A stretch of 64,000 nucleotides of DNA from Nostoc sp. UHCC 0702. GTDB lineage: Bacteria > Cyanobacteriota > Cyanobacteriia > Cyanobacteriales > Nostocaceae. The translations under genes were made by a program, and so were the position numbers. Shown here piece after piece: positions 55,395 through 63,473 of the stretch. The notes beneath the pieces were generated by a model. That model was not told the DNA's origin. It was given only the letters and a program-made list of their open reading frames with translations, and made no database searches. The stretch is taken from the NCBI GenBank assembly GCA_017164015.1, contig CP071065.1, forward strand, positions 186,001 to 250,000, written 5' to 3'. Each line of letters opens with the position of its first letter. Positions within the stretch are counted from its first letter, which is position 1.

Positions 55395-55422
55395 GTAGCA
55401 GCAATTGATCAATTGCTGCTAC
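55395..55422. repeat. Perfect 28-bp palindrome (GTAG...CTAC family)
   Basis: GTAGCAGCAATTGA and its exact mirror. Same design as 11378, 14530 and 39073. Forty-odd bases after the WD40 gene, so it may terminate it. Confidence 0.8.
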
Positions 55423-56157
55423 GGCCTGTAGTTTTGGGTAAACCAGCACAACAATATGTACCAAATAGCAACATTTTTAAGAAAGATTTCCAAATTATTG
55501 CGACAAATTAATGGTAATAAAGTTTGGTAAACATACTACCCATCATCAGAAAGAGAATGCTAAATTAAGAGCAAGGTACAAAAAGGTTAAAAGTTAGTTA
55601 AACAAAACCTTGAAATTAGAGCCTGTACCTCCTGCTCTAAGATCCTTGCAATCACGATTCGATTGACGCATCTTGTGAAAGTGTTTTTGCCTTGAGTTTA
55701 TTGATTTTTTGGAGGTTTTTGAACGTACAGCCAGAAATGCCTGCCTATTGGAATCGGTGATGCTCAATGTTGAATGAAATGATTGCAAATATTGTCCACC
55801 TTATTTGAGATAAATTTGTTCTGTTTTTTCAATTCCCTCGAACTATTGCATATTTAATAAACCGCCAAAAGTTGCTGATATTTATCCATCGTAGCTTTTG
55901 GCGGTTATTGTTATGAGTAAAGATAATACCATTTTGGATTTTAGATTTTGGATTTTGGATTGTGAAAGAGTTAGTAGTAGAGTTAGTAGCTAAGCTTTTG
56001 GGCAATCCATCTGTCGCAATCATTTTTAAAATTGGTATAAATTCCATCAGCCAGAATTTCATACCATTTTGGATTTTGAATTGAGAATCACTTCTGTATT
56101 TGAGTTTTCAACAATCCATCTGCCGCAATCATTTTTAAAATTGGTATTAAATCTTGA
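55423..56157. repeat. Long gap with direct and inverted repeats
   Basis: No supported gene over about 730 bases. AACCGCCAAAAG (55858) and CTTTTGGCGGTT (55895) form a stem around a 25-base loop. A 36-base direct repeat occurs at 56003-56038 and 56112-56147 with one mismatch (CAATCCATCTG, then YCGCAATCATTTTTAAAATT), 109 bases apart. CATTTTGGATTTTAGATTTTGG-type runs lie between. Confidence 0.6.
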
Positions 56158-56991
56158 CTATTGAATATCTAACGTGATGACAGTAACTTCTGGTGGGCAA
56201 AATAAACGTCCTGGTCGATAAGTTCCCAAACCGCGATTGACGTATAACTGATTATTTGCCACTTGGTGAAAGCCTTGCGCCCATTCCCAATATCGCACCA
56301 CTTTTGAGCAATCTCCTAATAAAAATGGCACCCAACGCCGTAATTTTTTGGGAAGTTGTTTCAGCAGCTTTTTGTAATAAAATACTACAGGCCCAATGCC
56401 TGGTAATACGATATGACCGCCGTGGGTATGACCAGATAGTTGCAAATCTACTCGCCATTGTGACAATATTTTAGCAGTATCTGGGTTGTGAGATAAAACG
56501 ATACGGGGTGTAGCGGGGTCTAACTGATTCATGATTGGTGCTGGGTTAAATTCCCGCGACCAATAATCAGCTAGTCCTACTATTGGTAATTCTTCCCCTA
56601 GGGGATAGGCGATTTCATTCCAAAGGACGTTAACCCCGATGCTGGTAAATGCTGATGTCACTTCCACTTTGGAGTGATTGTATTGGATATCATGGTTGCC
56701 GAGTACAGCATAAATACCATAGCGGCTTTGTAGATGTTTGAGTCGCAGCACAAGCTGATGAATTGGCGTAGGATCGTCGGTTACATAGTCGCCGGTTAAT
56801 ACAATTAAATCTGGTTCAGCTTCATTAGTGGCAGCGATCGCATTTTCTAACATTTCCTCTGACAGCCGCAAACCATCGTAGTGAAAATCTGACAACTGTA
56901 CCAATTTTGTACCTTGTAAAGATGTTGGAAGTTCCGCAATCTTAACCGTTAATTTATCTACACTTAAACTTCCTGTAAATAACCAGTGCAT
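56158..56991 (-). CDS. YaeI-like metallophosphoesterase, copy 1
   Basis: 277 residues. The five metal-binding motifs of calcineurin-type phosphoesterases are present: SDFHYDG, TGDYVT, GNHD, SHNPD and GHTHGG. No transmembrane segment, although the first 10 residues are hydrophobic. Family enzymes hydrolyse phosphodiesters such as UDP-diacylglucosamine or lack a known substrate. Second copy 272 bases upstream. Confidence 0.88.
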   Translation of the reverse strand: MHWLFTGSLSVDKLTVKIAELPTSLQGTKLVQLSDFHYDGLRLSEEMLENAIAATNEAEPDLIVLTGDYVTDDPTPIHQLVLRLKHLQSRYGIYAVLGNHDIQYNHSKVEVTSAFTSIGVNVLWNEIAYPLGEELPIVGLADYWSREFNPAPIMNQLDPATPRIVLSHNPDTAKILSQWRVDLQLSGHTHGGHIVLPGIGPVVFYYKKLLKQLPKKLRRWVPFLLGDCSKVVRYWEWAQGFHQVANNQLYVNRGLGTYRPGRLFCPPEVTVITLDIQ

Positions 56992-57104
56992 AGTGTAACC
57001 AAGGCTCCTCCTACCAGTCTTTACAGCTTATCAAAAATCAAAATGTATCTTGAGTCAGTAGAAAAAATTAATCACAACCAATTCACTTTCTAGCATGATT
57101 ATTA

Positions 57105-57258
57105 TCATTCAACAGTCAACAGTCAACAGTCAATAGTCAATAGTCAATAGTCAATAGTCAACAGTCAATAGTCAACAGTCAATAGTCAATAGTCAATAGT
57201 CAATAGTCAACAGTCAACAGTCATCAGTCATCAGTCAACAGTCATCAGTCATCACATC
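57105..57258. repeat. AGTCAACAGTCAATAGTC heptamer array
   Basis: About 20 copies of AGTCAAC/AGTCAAT/AGTCATC between the two phosphoesterase genes. Confidence 0.9.
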
Positions 57259-57263
57259 ACAAC

Positions 57264-58094
57264 CTATTCACTTAAGAGCGTAATTACTGTCACTTCTGGT
57301 GGACAAAATAAGCGTCCTGGGAGATAAGTTCCTAAACCACGATTGACATATAATTGATTTTTTCCCACTCGATGCAAACCCTGTGCCCATTCCCAATGAT
57401 GTAGTATAAAGTAATTTTTGCCCAGAAAGGGTAGGCGACGGCGTATTTTTGGGGGTATTTTTGGTAGGATGTTTTTTTGATAAAGTAGCACAGGCCCAAG
57501 TTTTGGTATGACGATTTGACCACCATGAGTATGACCAGAAAGTTGCAAATCTACCCGCCATGCTTGCAATATCTCGGCAGTATCTGGATTATGGGATAAA
57601 ACAATACGGGGTGTGGCGGGGTCTAGCTGGTTCATCACTGGTTCAGGATTGAATTCCCGTGAGTAACGATCTGCTAGTCCTACTAATGGTAATTCTTTGC
57701 CAAATGGATAGGCGATTTCATTCCACAGGACATGCACCCCAATGCTTGTCAGTGCGTCTGTGACTTCGGTTTTTGCATTTCGATGACGGATGTCGTGGTT
57801 CCCTAATATGGCATAAATACCTGCGTTGCTTTGCAAATGTTTGAGTCGCTGTACCAGTGTGTGAATAGGTTCTGGGCTTGTGGTTATATAGTCACCAGTC
57901 AATAGTACTAAATCAGGTTTTGTTTTGTTGCTGAGGGCGATCGCATTTTCTAACATCTCCTCGGACAACCGCAAACCATCATAGTGAAAGTCTGACATCT
58001 GCACCAACTTCTTACCTTGTAACGTTGCAGGTAAACCCGCAATTTTAACCGTTAATCTCTCTACACTTAACGGCCCAGATAATAACCTGTGCAT
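57264..58094 (-). CDS. YaeI-like metallophosphoesterase, copy 2
   Basis: 276 residues. Same motifs as copy 1 (SDFHYDG, TGDYIT, GNHD, SHNPD, GHTHGG) and the same start (MHRLLSGPLSVERLTVKIAG). The two are close paralogues over the full length. The C-terminal third diverges more, near the ILPKIPPKIRRRLPFL region. A recent tandem duplication with repeats in the spacer is the simplest explanation. Confidence 0.88.
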   Translation of the reverse strand: MHRLLSGPLSVERLTVKIAGLPATLQGKKLVQMSDFHYDGLRLSEEMLENAIALSNKTKPDLVLLTGDYITTSPEPIHTLVQRLKHLQSNAGIYAILGNHDIRHRNAKTEVTDALTSIGVHVLWNEIAYPFGKELPLVGLADRYSREFNPEPVMNQLDPATPRIVLSHNPDTAEILQAWRVDLQLSGHTHGGQIVIPKLGPVLLYQKNILPKIPPKIRRRLPFLGKNYFILHHWEWAQGLHRVGKNQLYVNRGLGTYLPGRLFCPPEVTVITLLSE

Positions 58095-58434
58095 AATGCG
58101 CTTGATAAACCTGAATAATAGCGCTTACAGCTTAACTAAAAATTATGCGATCGCCTGTAGCAACTGATATAAATTCTTGAAAACTTTATGAATAACTGTC
58201 GATTTTGCAGTATTTATACTTAGTAAAACTAAAATCTATTGTTGACTGTTATCAAAATTTGGTATGTCAAAAAACCTGATTTATATAATTAGTGAATTAT
58301 TTTTCTAGGTAGAACAAAACTCTATGGGCAACACATGTATATTTACTGAGGACATTACATTCAGGTTAGAGTTTGAATTTTAACATAATGCAACTTCACA
58401 GACAAATTATCAGGTTTATTTGAAGGGTTTGTTT
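58095..58434. other. Divergent promoter region before the nuclease-ParA gene
   Basis: 340 AT-rich bases with one CGATCGC site; no repeat array, RNA or operator that I can recognise. Confidence 0.4.
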
Positions 58435-59592
58435 ATGCCATTATCTTTAGATATAGAAAGCTTTGTAGAATTCGAGCAGCATGTAGCAAAACTTATCCAT
58501 AAAGCTGGTTGGATAGTTGAAACAGCCAAGCCCAACCAGCCGGGTTATGATTTAGTGGCAACAAAAGAAAATTTAGTTGTGGCTGTACAGGTAAAATGGC
58601 TAAAAAGTAATGTAGCAGCACCACAGCTTTTAAAGTTTGCTAATTTTTTAGATACGAACGAAGGTAAAAAATTTAATTTTGGTTGGTTCATAACTACAAG
58701 AGGCTTTAGTGGGCCAGCATTAGCATTAATCAGATCATGGAATAAGGATACTAAAATCCGCTGTGGCATTGCCCATGAACATAAATTGGTTAGTATTGAT
58801 GGTGTTGATAGTATAGATACTCCAAAACCTCCATCAGATAACAAAGACAATACACCAAAAAAAGTTTATTTTGGAGTTTTTACTTGTAAAGGTGGAGTTG
58901 GCAAAACAACTGTAGCAGGACATTTAGCAGGAGCATTAGCTCTGCAAGGATTTAATGTAGCACTTGTAGATTTAGACCCAGAACAAAATCTACAAAAGTT
59001 AGTAGGTGATGGGCTTTTCGTACCTAATCCAAAAGGTGTCGGTACTACTATACAAGTGTTTGATGGGCTTGATTGGCATGAAGATGCTGCCCGTGATTGT
59101 CAAATAGTGATTTGTGATTGTTCGCCTGCACTTGAGAGAAATCCTAAAGAGCTAATTGAGCGATTAGACTATTGCATCATACCAACAACTTTAAATCCTC
59201 TAGGAATCAATAAGCATGGTAAAGTTATTCAACAGACTGTTAAAGAAATACGGCAAATCAATAAAAATGCTCATTTATTTGTACTAGTTAATAATTTCAA
59301 AGACCTAAGTGTAAAGCGTTTTAAACTTTTAAAAGGTGTTTACTTTTCTGCTTATCAAGAAATTAGCAAATTAGATGATAAGTTTCATTGCATAGACCCG
59401 GAAGAAGTTTGTATTCGGGCTAGTGACCTGCTTTATTACTGGGGTATACACATCCTCGAAAATCCAGAAAATCCTACCAGTAGATTAGCATTTGACTTAA
59501 TTGGCGGCAGATGCTATCCGCGTGAAGATTTTATTAACTTAGCAGATTACATAGAAACAAAAGCTGGTATAGGAATTCTTAGGACTAATTAA
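58435..59592 (+). CDS. PD-(D/E)XK-like nuclease fused to a ParA-type ATPase
   Basis: 385 residues from the ATG at 58435 (TTG at 58420 possible). Residues 5-120 look like a Mrr-type restriction-endonuclease fold: FEQHVAKLIHKAGWIVET, then Asp39 in PGYDLVAT and Gln52-x-Lys54 in VVAVQVKW, the D...QxK active site. After a short linker, a ParA/MinD ATPase starts: KGGVGKTT at 152-159, VDLDPEQNLQKL, and ICDCSPALE. The C-terminus (YPREDFINLADYIE) is unassigned. No parB or plasmid gene adjoins. It could be a defence or partition-like protein; function unknown. Confidence 0.8.
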   Translation: MPLSLDIESFVEFEQHVAKLIHKAGWIVETAKPNQPGYDLVATKENLVVAVQVKWLKSNVAAPQLLKFANFLDTNEGKKFNFGWFITTRGFSGPALALIRSWNKDTKIRCGIAHEHKLVSIDGVDSIDTPKPPSDNKDNTPKKVYFGVFTCKGGVGKTTVAGHLAGALALQGFNVALVDLDPEQNLQKLVGDGLFVPNPKGVGTTIQVFDGLDWHEDAARDCQIVICDCSPALERNPKELIERLDYCIIPTTLNPLGINKHGKVIQQTVKEIRQINKNAHLFVLVNNFKDLSVKRFKLLKGVYFSAYQEISKLDDKFHCIDPEEVCIRASDLLYYWGIHILENPENPTSRLAFDLIGGRCYPREDFINLADYIETKAGIGILRTN

Positions 59593-59604
59593 GATATAAG
59601 TTCT

Positions 59605-59958
59605 TCAGAATGGAATAGACATTATCTGATTAATCCACTCCTCGGCGGTAGAAGCTTCCCAAACGAGAACAAGTGCTTCAATTGCGTCACTGATTGCCAT
59701 GTTTTGCGAAAGAACCAAAACTCCAGAACTGGTTTGTGAGATTATGAACTTGCCAAACTCAGCAGGCATAGTTTTACGATCATGGGTGACAAGAACCCTG
59801 TCATCCTGTGCTGCAATTGCCAAGACCTCTGAATCTTTTTTGCCTTCAAGCAATTCTGCATAGGCTGATTGAAAGTCAATATCAGGTTGTCTACGTATTG
59901 TGCCAGTAACAATCGCTTGCCTAAGATCGGCATCTGCTTGAAATCGAATTGCCGTCAT
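59605..59958 (-). CDS. DUF5615 PIN-like toxin
   Basis: 117 residues. PIN-like pattern with spaced acids: IRFQADADLRQAI near the start, DSEVLAIAAQDDRVLVTHDR and then KTMPAEFGKFI. DUF5615 proteins are candidate RNase toxins of DUF433/DUF5615 pairs. The ATG at 59958 overlaps the stop of the DUF433 gene (ATGA), so the two are coupled. All acidic residues expected for metal binding seem present. Confidence 0.82.
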   Translation of the reverse strand: MTAIRFQADADLRQAIVTGTIRRQPDIDFQSAYAELLEGKKDSEVLAIAAQDDRVLVTHDRKTMPAEFGKFIISQTSSGVLVLSQNMAISDAIEALVLVWEASTAEEWINQIMSIPF

Positions 59959-60287
59959 ACCTGGCTTTGTTTCTGTATTTGAGCAGCTTTTAATTTCTGA
60001 TACAGAAGCGGATTCTTTTCTCTACAAGACTGTTGCAGTTTTTCAAATTCTGCCTCACCTTCTTTTAAGTAGGCATCAACTAGCTTTTTATTGGCAAGAT
60101 AAAAGGCGATCGCACCATAAACTTGTTCTAGTGTGAGTAATGGAAAGTTTTGAGCAATGCTTTCCGGGGATTCTCCATTTAAGAAACCGTATACAACTGA
60201 ATCGAGAGAAATACGTGTTTCTACGAGCCAGTATCCTTCACCTCGTTGTTCGACATATTGCTTTGTTAAGGTGGGCGCTACTTTCAT
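59955..60287 (-). CDS. DUF433 antitoxin
   Basis: 110 residues. DUF433 pattern: RISLDSVVYGFLNGESPESI, AQNFPLLTLEQVYGAIAFYL, with a helix-turn-helix feel, then a charged tail that would bind the toxin. Expected to repress its own promoter in the gap to 60651 and neutralise the DUF5615 protein. ATG at 60287 starts MKVAPTLTKQYVEQRG. Confidence 0.82.
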   Translation of the reverse strand: MKVAPTLTKQYVEQRGEGYWLVETRISLDSVVYGFLNGESPESIAQNFPLLTLEQVYGAIAFYLANKKLVDAYLKEGEAEFEKLQQSCREKNPLLYQKLKAAQIQKQSQV

Positions 60288-60650
60288 AACACTGATGGCT
60301 AAATTGATTTATGTATTACGTAATACCTAATGAAGGATATAGATTAGCGATCGCACTTCTCCTTTTCAAAACATTATGTTAACTTGCGTCGTTTCTCGTT
60401 GAGCTTATCTAGTTTTTGCTTGAGTTTTTCTCGCAGTATAATAGATGGTTATCTCAAAGGAATTTTCTTTGATCGTAATTAAATAATATCTGTAAATATT
60501 CTGTTATATATCTATTTCTTTCTTCATGGTTGATAAGTGATATCATACGCTTAAAACAGGTGATATTTACCGAAAAAGGAAAGATGCACAGGTTTACTTA
60601 GTTTTTTCACAAATCAATTAAGACTGAAATACAGATACAGAGGTATCTTT
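60288..60650. other. Divergent gap, toxin-antitoxin / kinase
   Basis: 363 AT-rich bases. ATTACGTAAT (60315-60324), a short perfect palindrome 28 bases upstream of the DUF433 start, is a candidate operator. Nothing else recognised. Confidence 0.4.
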
Positions 60651-61982
60651 ATGCTTGGAGCATCTCTGATTGGAAAAACACTTCGCGGACACTATTACAT
60701 TACAGACAAACTAGGAGAGGGGGGAATAGGCGAGACTTATCTAGCTCTTGATATTGATCAGCCAGAGAGTTATCAATGCGTGATTAAAAGACTCAAACCT
60801 CAAAACATGAATCAGTCTGCAATGAAGTTTTTGCAGCAATGCTTTAATCGTGAAGCGATAATGCAACAAAGACTCGGAACACACGATCAAATTCCTAGAC
60901 TATTAGCTTATTTTGAAGAAGATAATGAGTTTTTTCTCACACAAGAATTTATTGAGGGTAATAGTCTCCGTACAGAATTTAGTATTGTTAGACAATTTAA
61001 TGAAAATCAAATTATTTTCTTGTTACGTGATATTTTAGAAGTTTTAGAGTTTGTTCATCAAAATAATGTAATTCACCGCGATTTAAAACCGGAAAATTTA
61101 ATTAGGCGCAAAAGTGACAATAAGATTGTGTTAATTGATTTTGGTGCTGTTAAAGAAGTCAGTACCCAAATCTTCAATACCCAAGGACAAATAGTTTCCA
61201 CGACTTTTGTGATTGGAACACCAGGATATATGCCTGTAGAACAACTACAGCAAAACCCCATGTTGTGTAGTGATATTTATGCAGTGGGAATAATTGCCCT
61301 TGAAGCACTCACTGGTTTAGAACCTCTAAAACTTCTCGACGCTTATACTGGGGAAATAGTCTGGCGAAATCGCATACAAGTTAGAGATGATTTAGCCAAT
61401 GTTTTAGACAAAATGGTGGCACGTCATCCTAAATTGCGTTATCAGTCAGCTTCAGAAACATTACAGGTGGTGCGGGAGTTGGCACAAACGGTAGTATATA
61501 GTCCACAGAGTCTACCCATACAACAAATACCATCAACACCACCAATAGCGGTATCAATACCACTACCAGTCAATAAATATGCTGGCTTTGGTAGAAGACT
61601 TGCTGCTGATTTTATTGATAGAACTATCTTAATTATTGGTACTTTAATTATTGATTTTACCCAGTTTGGCGCTCCTAATAGCAGTAATGGTGCAGAGTTT
61701 ACGGGCAGGCTATTTGGTTATTACATAATGTTAGCTTTTCTTTATTGCCCAGTTATGGAAAGTTCTCAAACACAAGCAACTCTCGGCAAGATGGCGCTGG
61801 CAATTGTTGTTACTGATTTGAACGGAAATAGACTTAGTTGGGAACAAGCTGTTAAAAGGCATATTAGTAAATTACTTTCTTACATAACTATTTTCATAGG
61901 ATTTTTTATGTGTGGAGTGACTGAAAAAAAACAAGCTCTACATGACAAAGTGTCTAGATGTTTAATTGTTAGGAAGGATTAA
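60651..61982 (+). CDS. Ser/Thr protein kinase with C-terminal RDD membrane domain
   Basis: 443 residues. Hanks-type kinase: Gly loop GEGGIGETY (22-30), Lys46 in CVIKRLK, HRDLKPEN (142-149) and DFG (163-165), so catalytically complete. A PQSLP/Pro-rich linker (about 285-310) leads to an RDD domain (YAGFGRRLAADFIDRTILII, then LGKMALAIVVTDLNG and EKKQALHDKVSRC) with three or four helices. The kinase domain would face the cytoplasm. It is followed at once by a second RDD gene. Confidence 0.9.
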   Translation: MLGASLIGKTLRGHYYITDKLGEGGIGETYLALDIDQPESYQCVIKRLKPQNMNQSAMKFLQQCFNREAIMQQRLGTHDQIPRLLAYFEEDNEFFLTQEFIEGNSLRTEFSIVRQFNENQIIFLLRDILEVLEFVHQNNVIHRDLKPENLIRRKSDNKIVLIDFGAVKEVSTQIFNTQGQIVSTTFVIGTPGYMPVEQLQQNPMLCSDIYAVGIIALEALTGLEPLKLLDAYTGEIVWRNRIQVRDDLANVLDKMVARHPKLRYQSASETLQVVRELAQTVVYSPQSLPIQQIPSTPPIAVSIPLPVNKYAGFGRRLAADFIDRTILIIGTLIIDFTQFGAPNSSNGAEFTGRLFGYYIMLAFLYCPVMESSQTQATLGKMALAIVVTDLNGNRLSWEQAVKRHISKLLSYITIFIGFFMCGVTEKKQALHDKVSRCLIVRKD

Positions 61983-61983
61983 T

Positions 61984-63198
61984 ATGACAGCTACATCTAC
62001 CTATGTAAAATATGCTAGTTTTTTTAAGAGATTTATAGCTAGCTCAATTGATGGCATTATTTTAATAATTTTTAATGCTATCGCCTTGGGAAGAGAACCT
62101 AATGAAGTTGCTACTTTTCAAGCTGGTATGTACTATATTTTAGGAATTATCATCAACTGGCTTTATTTCGCTTTATTAGAAAGTTCTTCTATCCAGGGGA
62201 CTTTTGGCAAAAAAATACTTGGAATTGCGGTTACTGATACCCATGGGAATAAAATTTCTTTTGGTAGAGCTACAGCTAGATATTTTGGTAAGGTAATTTG
62301 GTTGGTAATTTTTCTAGCTGCTTTGTTATTAGGAGGAATCGGCCAAAGTACAGGTGGAGAATCATCTCCTTATTGGGTTGTAGCTGGTTTACTGATGATT
62401 ATTGCTTTTCTTATTTTGACTATTGGCTATCTCATGGCTTTGTTTACAGCTGAGAAACAAGCTTTGCATGACATTATTGCTAGATGTTGGGTAATTAATG
62501 AGAGGAAACAATCTGCGACAATTCCTTGGAAATCCTTAATTATTGCATCGGTAGTAGTAATAATTATCGGTAGAGGAATTGTGCCACAGATGGCGCAAAA
62601 CTTTATAAGTGATATCCCTAGCGCTAATACTACTTCTACTCCAGAAGCTAGCGAATCACCCAGCCCCTCTTTAAGTGAACCACCTTCACTTGCACCAATT
62701 CCCACACCAAATACACAAGCTGTTAACACTAACCTGCCACCGCAAGTTCTCAGTCGTCTCCAGGATATGACACTGAATAATATTGAAATTACTGAAGTAG
62801 AGACACCCCGCACATATAATATTTGCAATGCTCCTTTACAACTTCTTCAGCCGAATAGTTATGACACAGTGGATGATGATTTGAGATTAGACTGGACAAC
62901 TTCTGGGATTGCTTATGTGGCAAGGTTGAAAATACAGGGTTTTTCAGGAAGAATGAGGACTATATTTCCCAATGGTAAAGGCGGTTTAACAACAATAGAT
63001 CAAACAATGCAACTATATAATTCTGCCAAAGGATATGTTTTATTAGGGTTTAATCCTATTGATGTGGACACACAGCAACCTAGCAAAGAATATCAAGCTG
63101 ATAATTTGATTATTAGAGTAGAGCTTGATGGTTCAAGAACGGTGATCAACTGTGATAATGGTGGAGGTATTTCCTCTGCGATCGCTCAAAAGTTTTAA
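61984..63198 (+). CDS. RDD family membrane protein with C-terminal soluble domain
   Basis: 404 residues from the ATG at 61984, one base after the kinase stop. RDD domain first: YASFFKRFIASSIDGIILII, FGKKILGIAVTDTHG, then EKKQALHDIIARC. A single helix (about residues 180-200) then leads to a Ser/Pro-rich linker and an unrecognised soluble domain (about 245-390) with two Cys (YNICNAP, VINCDNG). The RDD half is homologous to the kinase's RDD half, so the two may pair in the membrane. Confidence 0.85.
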   Translation: MTATSTYVKYASFFKRFIASSIDGIILIIFNAIALGREPNEVATFQAGMYYILGIIINWLYFALLESSSIQGTFGKKILGIAVTDTHGNKISFGRATARYFGKVIWLVIFLAALLLGGIGQSTGGESSPYWVVAGLLMIIAFLILTIGYLMALFTAEKQALHDIIARCWVINERKQSATIPWKSLIIASVVVIIIGRGIVPQMAQNFISDIPSANTTSTPEASESPSPSLSEPPSLAPIPTPNTQAVNTNLPPQVLSRLQDMTLNNIEITEVETPRTYNICNAPLQLLQPNSYDTVDDDLRLDWTTSGIAYVARLKIQGFSGRMRTIFPNGKGGLTTIDQTMQLYNSAKGYVLLGFNPIDVDTQQPSKEYQADNLIIRVELDGSRTVINCDNGGGISSAIAQKF

Positions 63199-63473
63199 CT
63201 TAGAGATTATTTATAAACTAAATCTTTAAACGGCGAGACAGCGATCGCTCTGTTAGGCTACTCTAGACTCAGAAGGATACTGTGCAGTGTGTAACCACCA
63301 TGATCGCTAACATTGTTTAGTTGCTTCGGGAACTAGTGCTTAAAGCTACTTTCTAAGCAAAATTTAAGTTGGAAGTTGGTAAGTTAAAAAAATCCAACTC
63401 TGTGCTTACCGTGTTTTCTAGAAGAATATAGAGGTTACAATCAAGGTCATAAAGCCAATGGCTATAGGACTCG

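Noticed and set aside
55594..55788. 64-codon minus-strand frame in the 55.4-56.2 kb gap
   Set aside because: No recognisable motif or ribosome-binding site; surrounded by repeats. Possible but unsupported.
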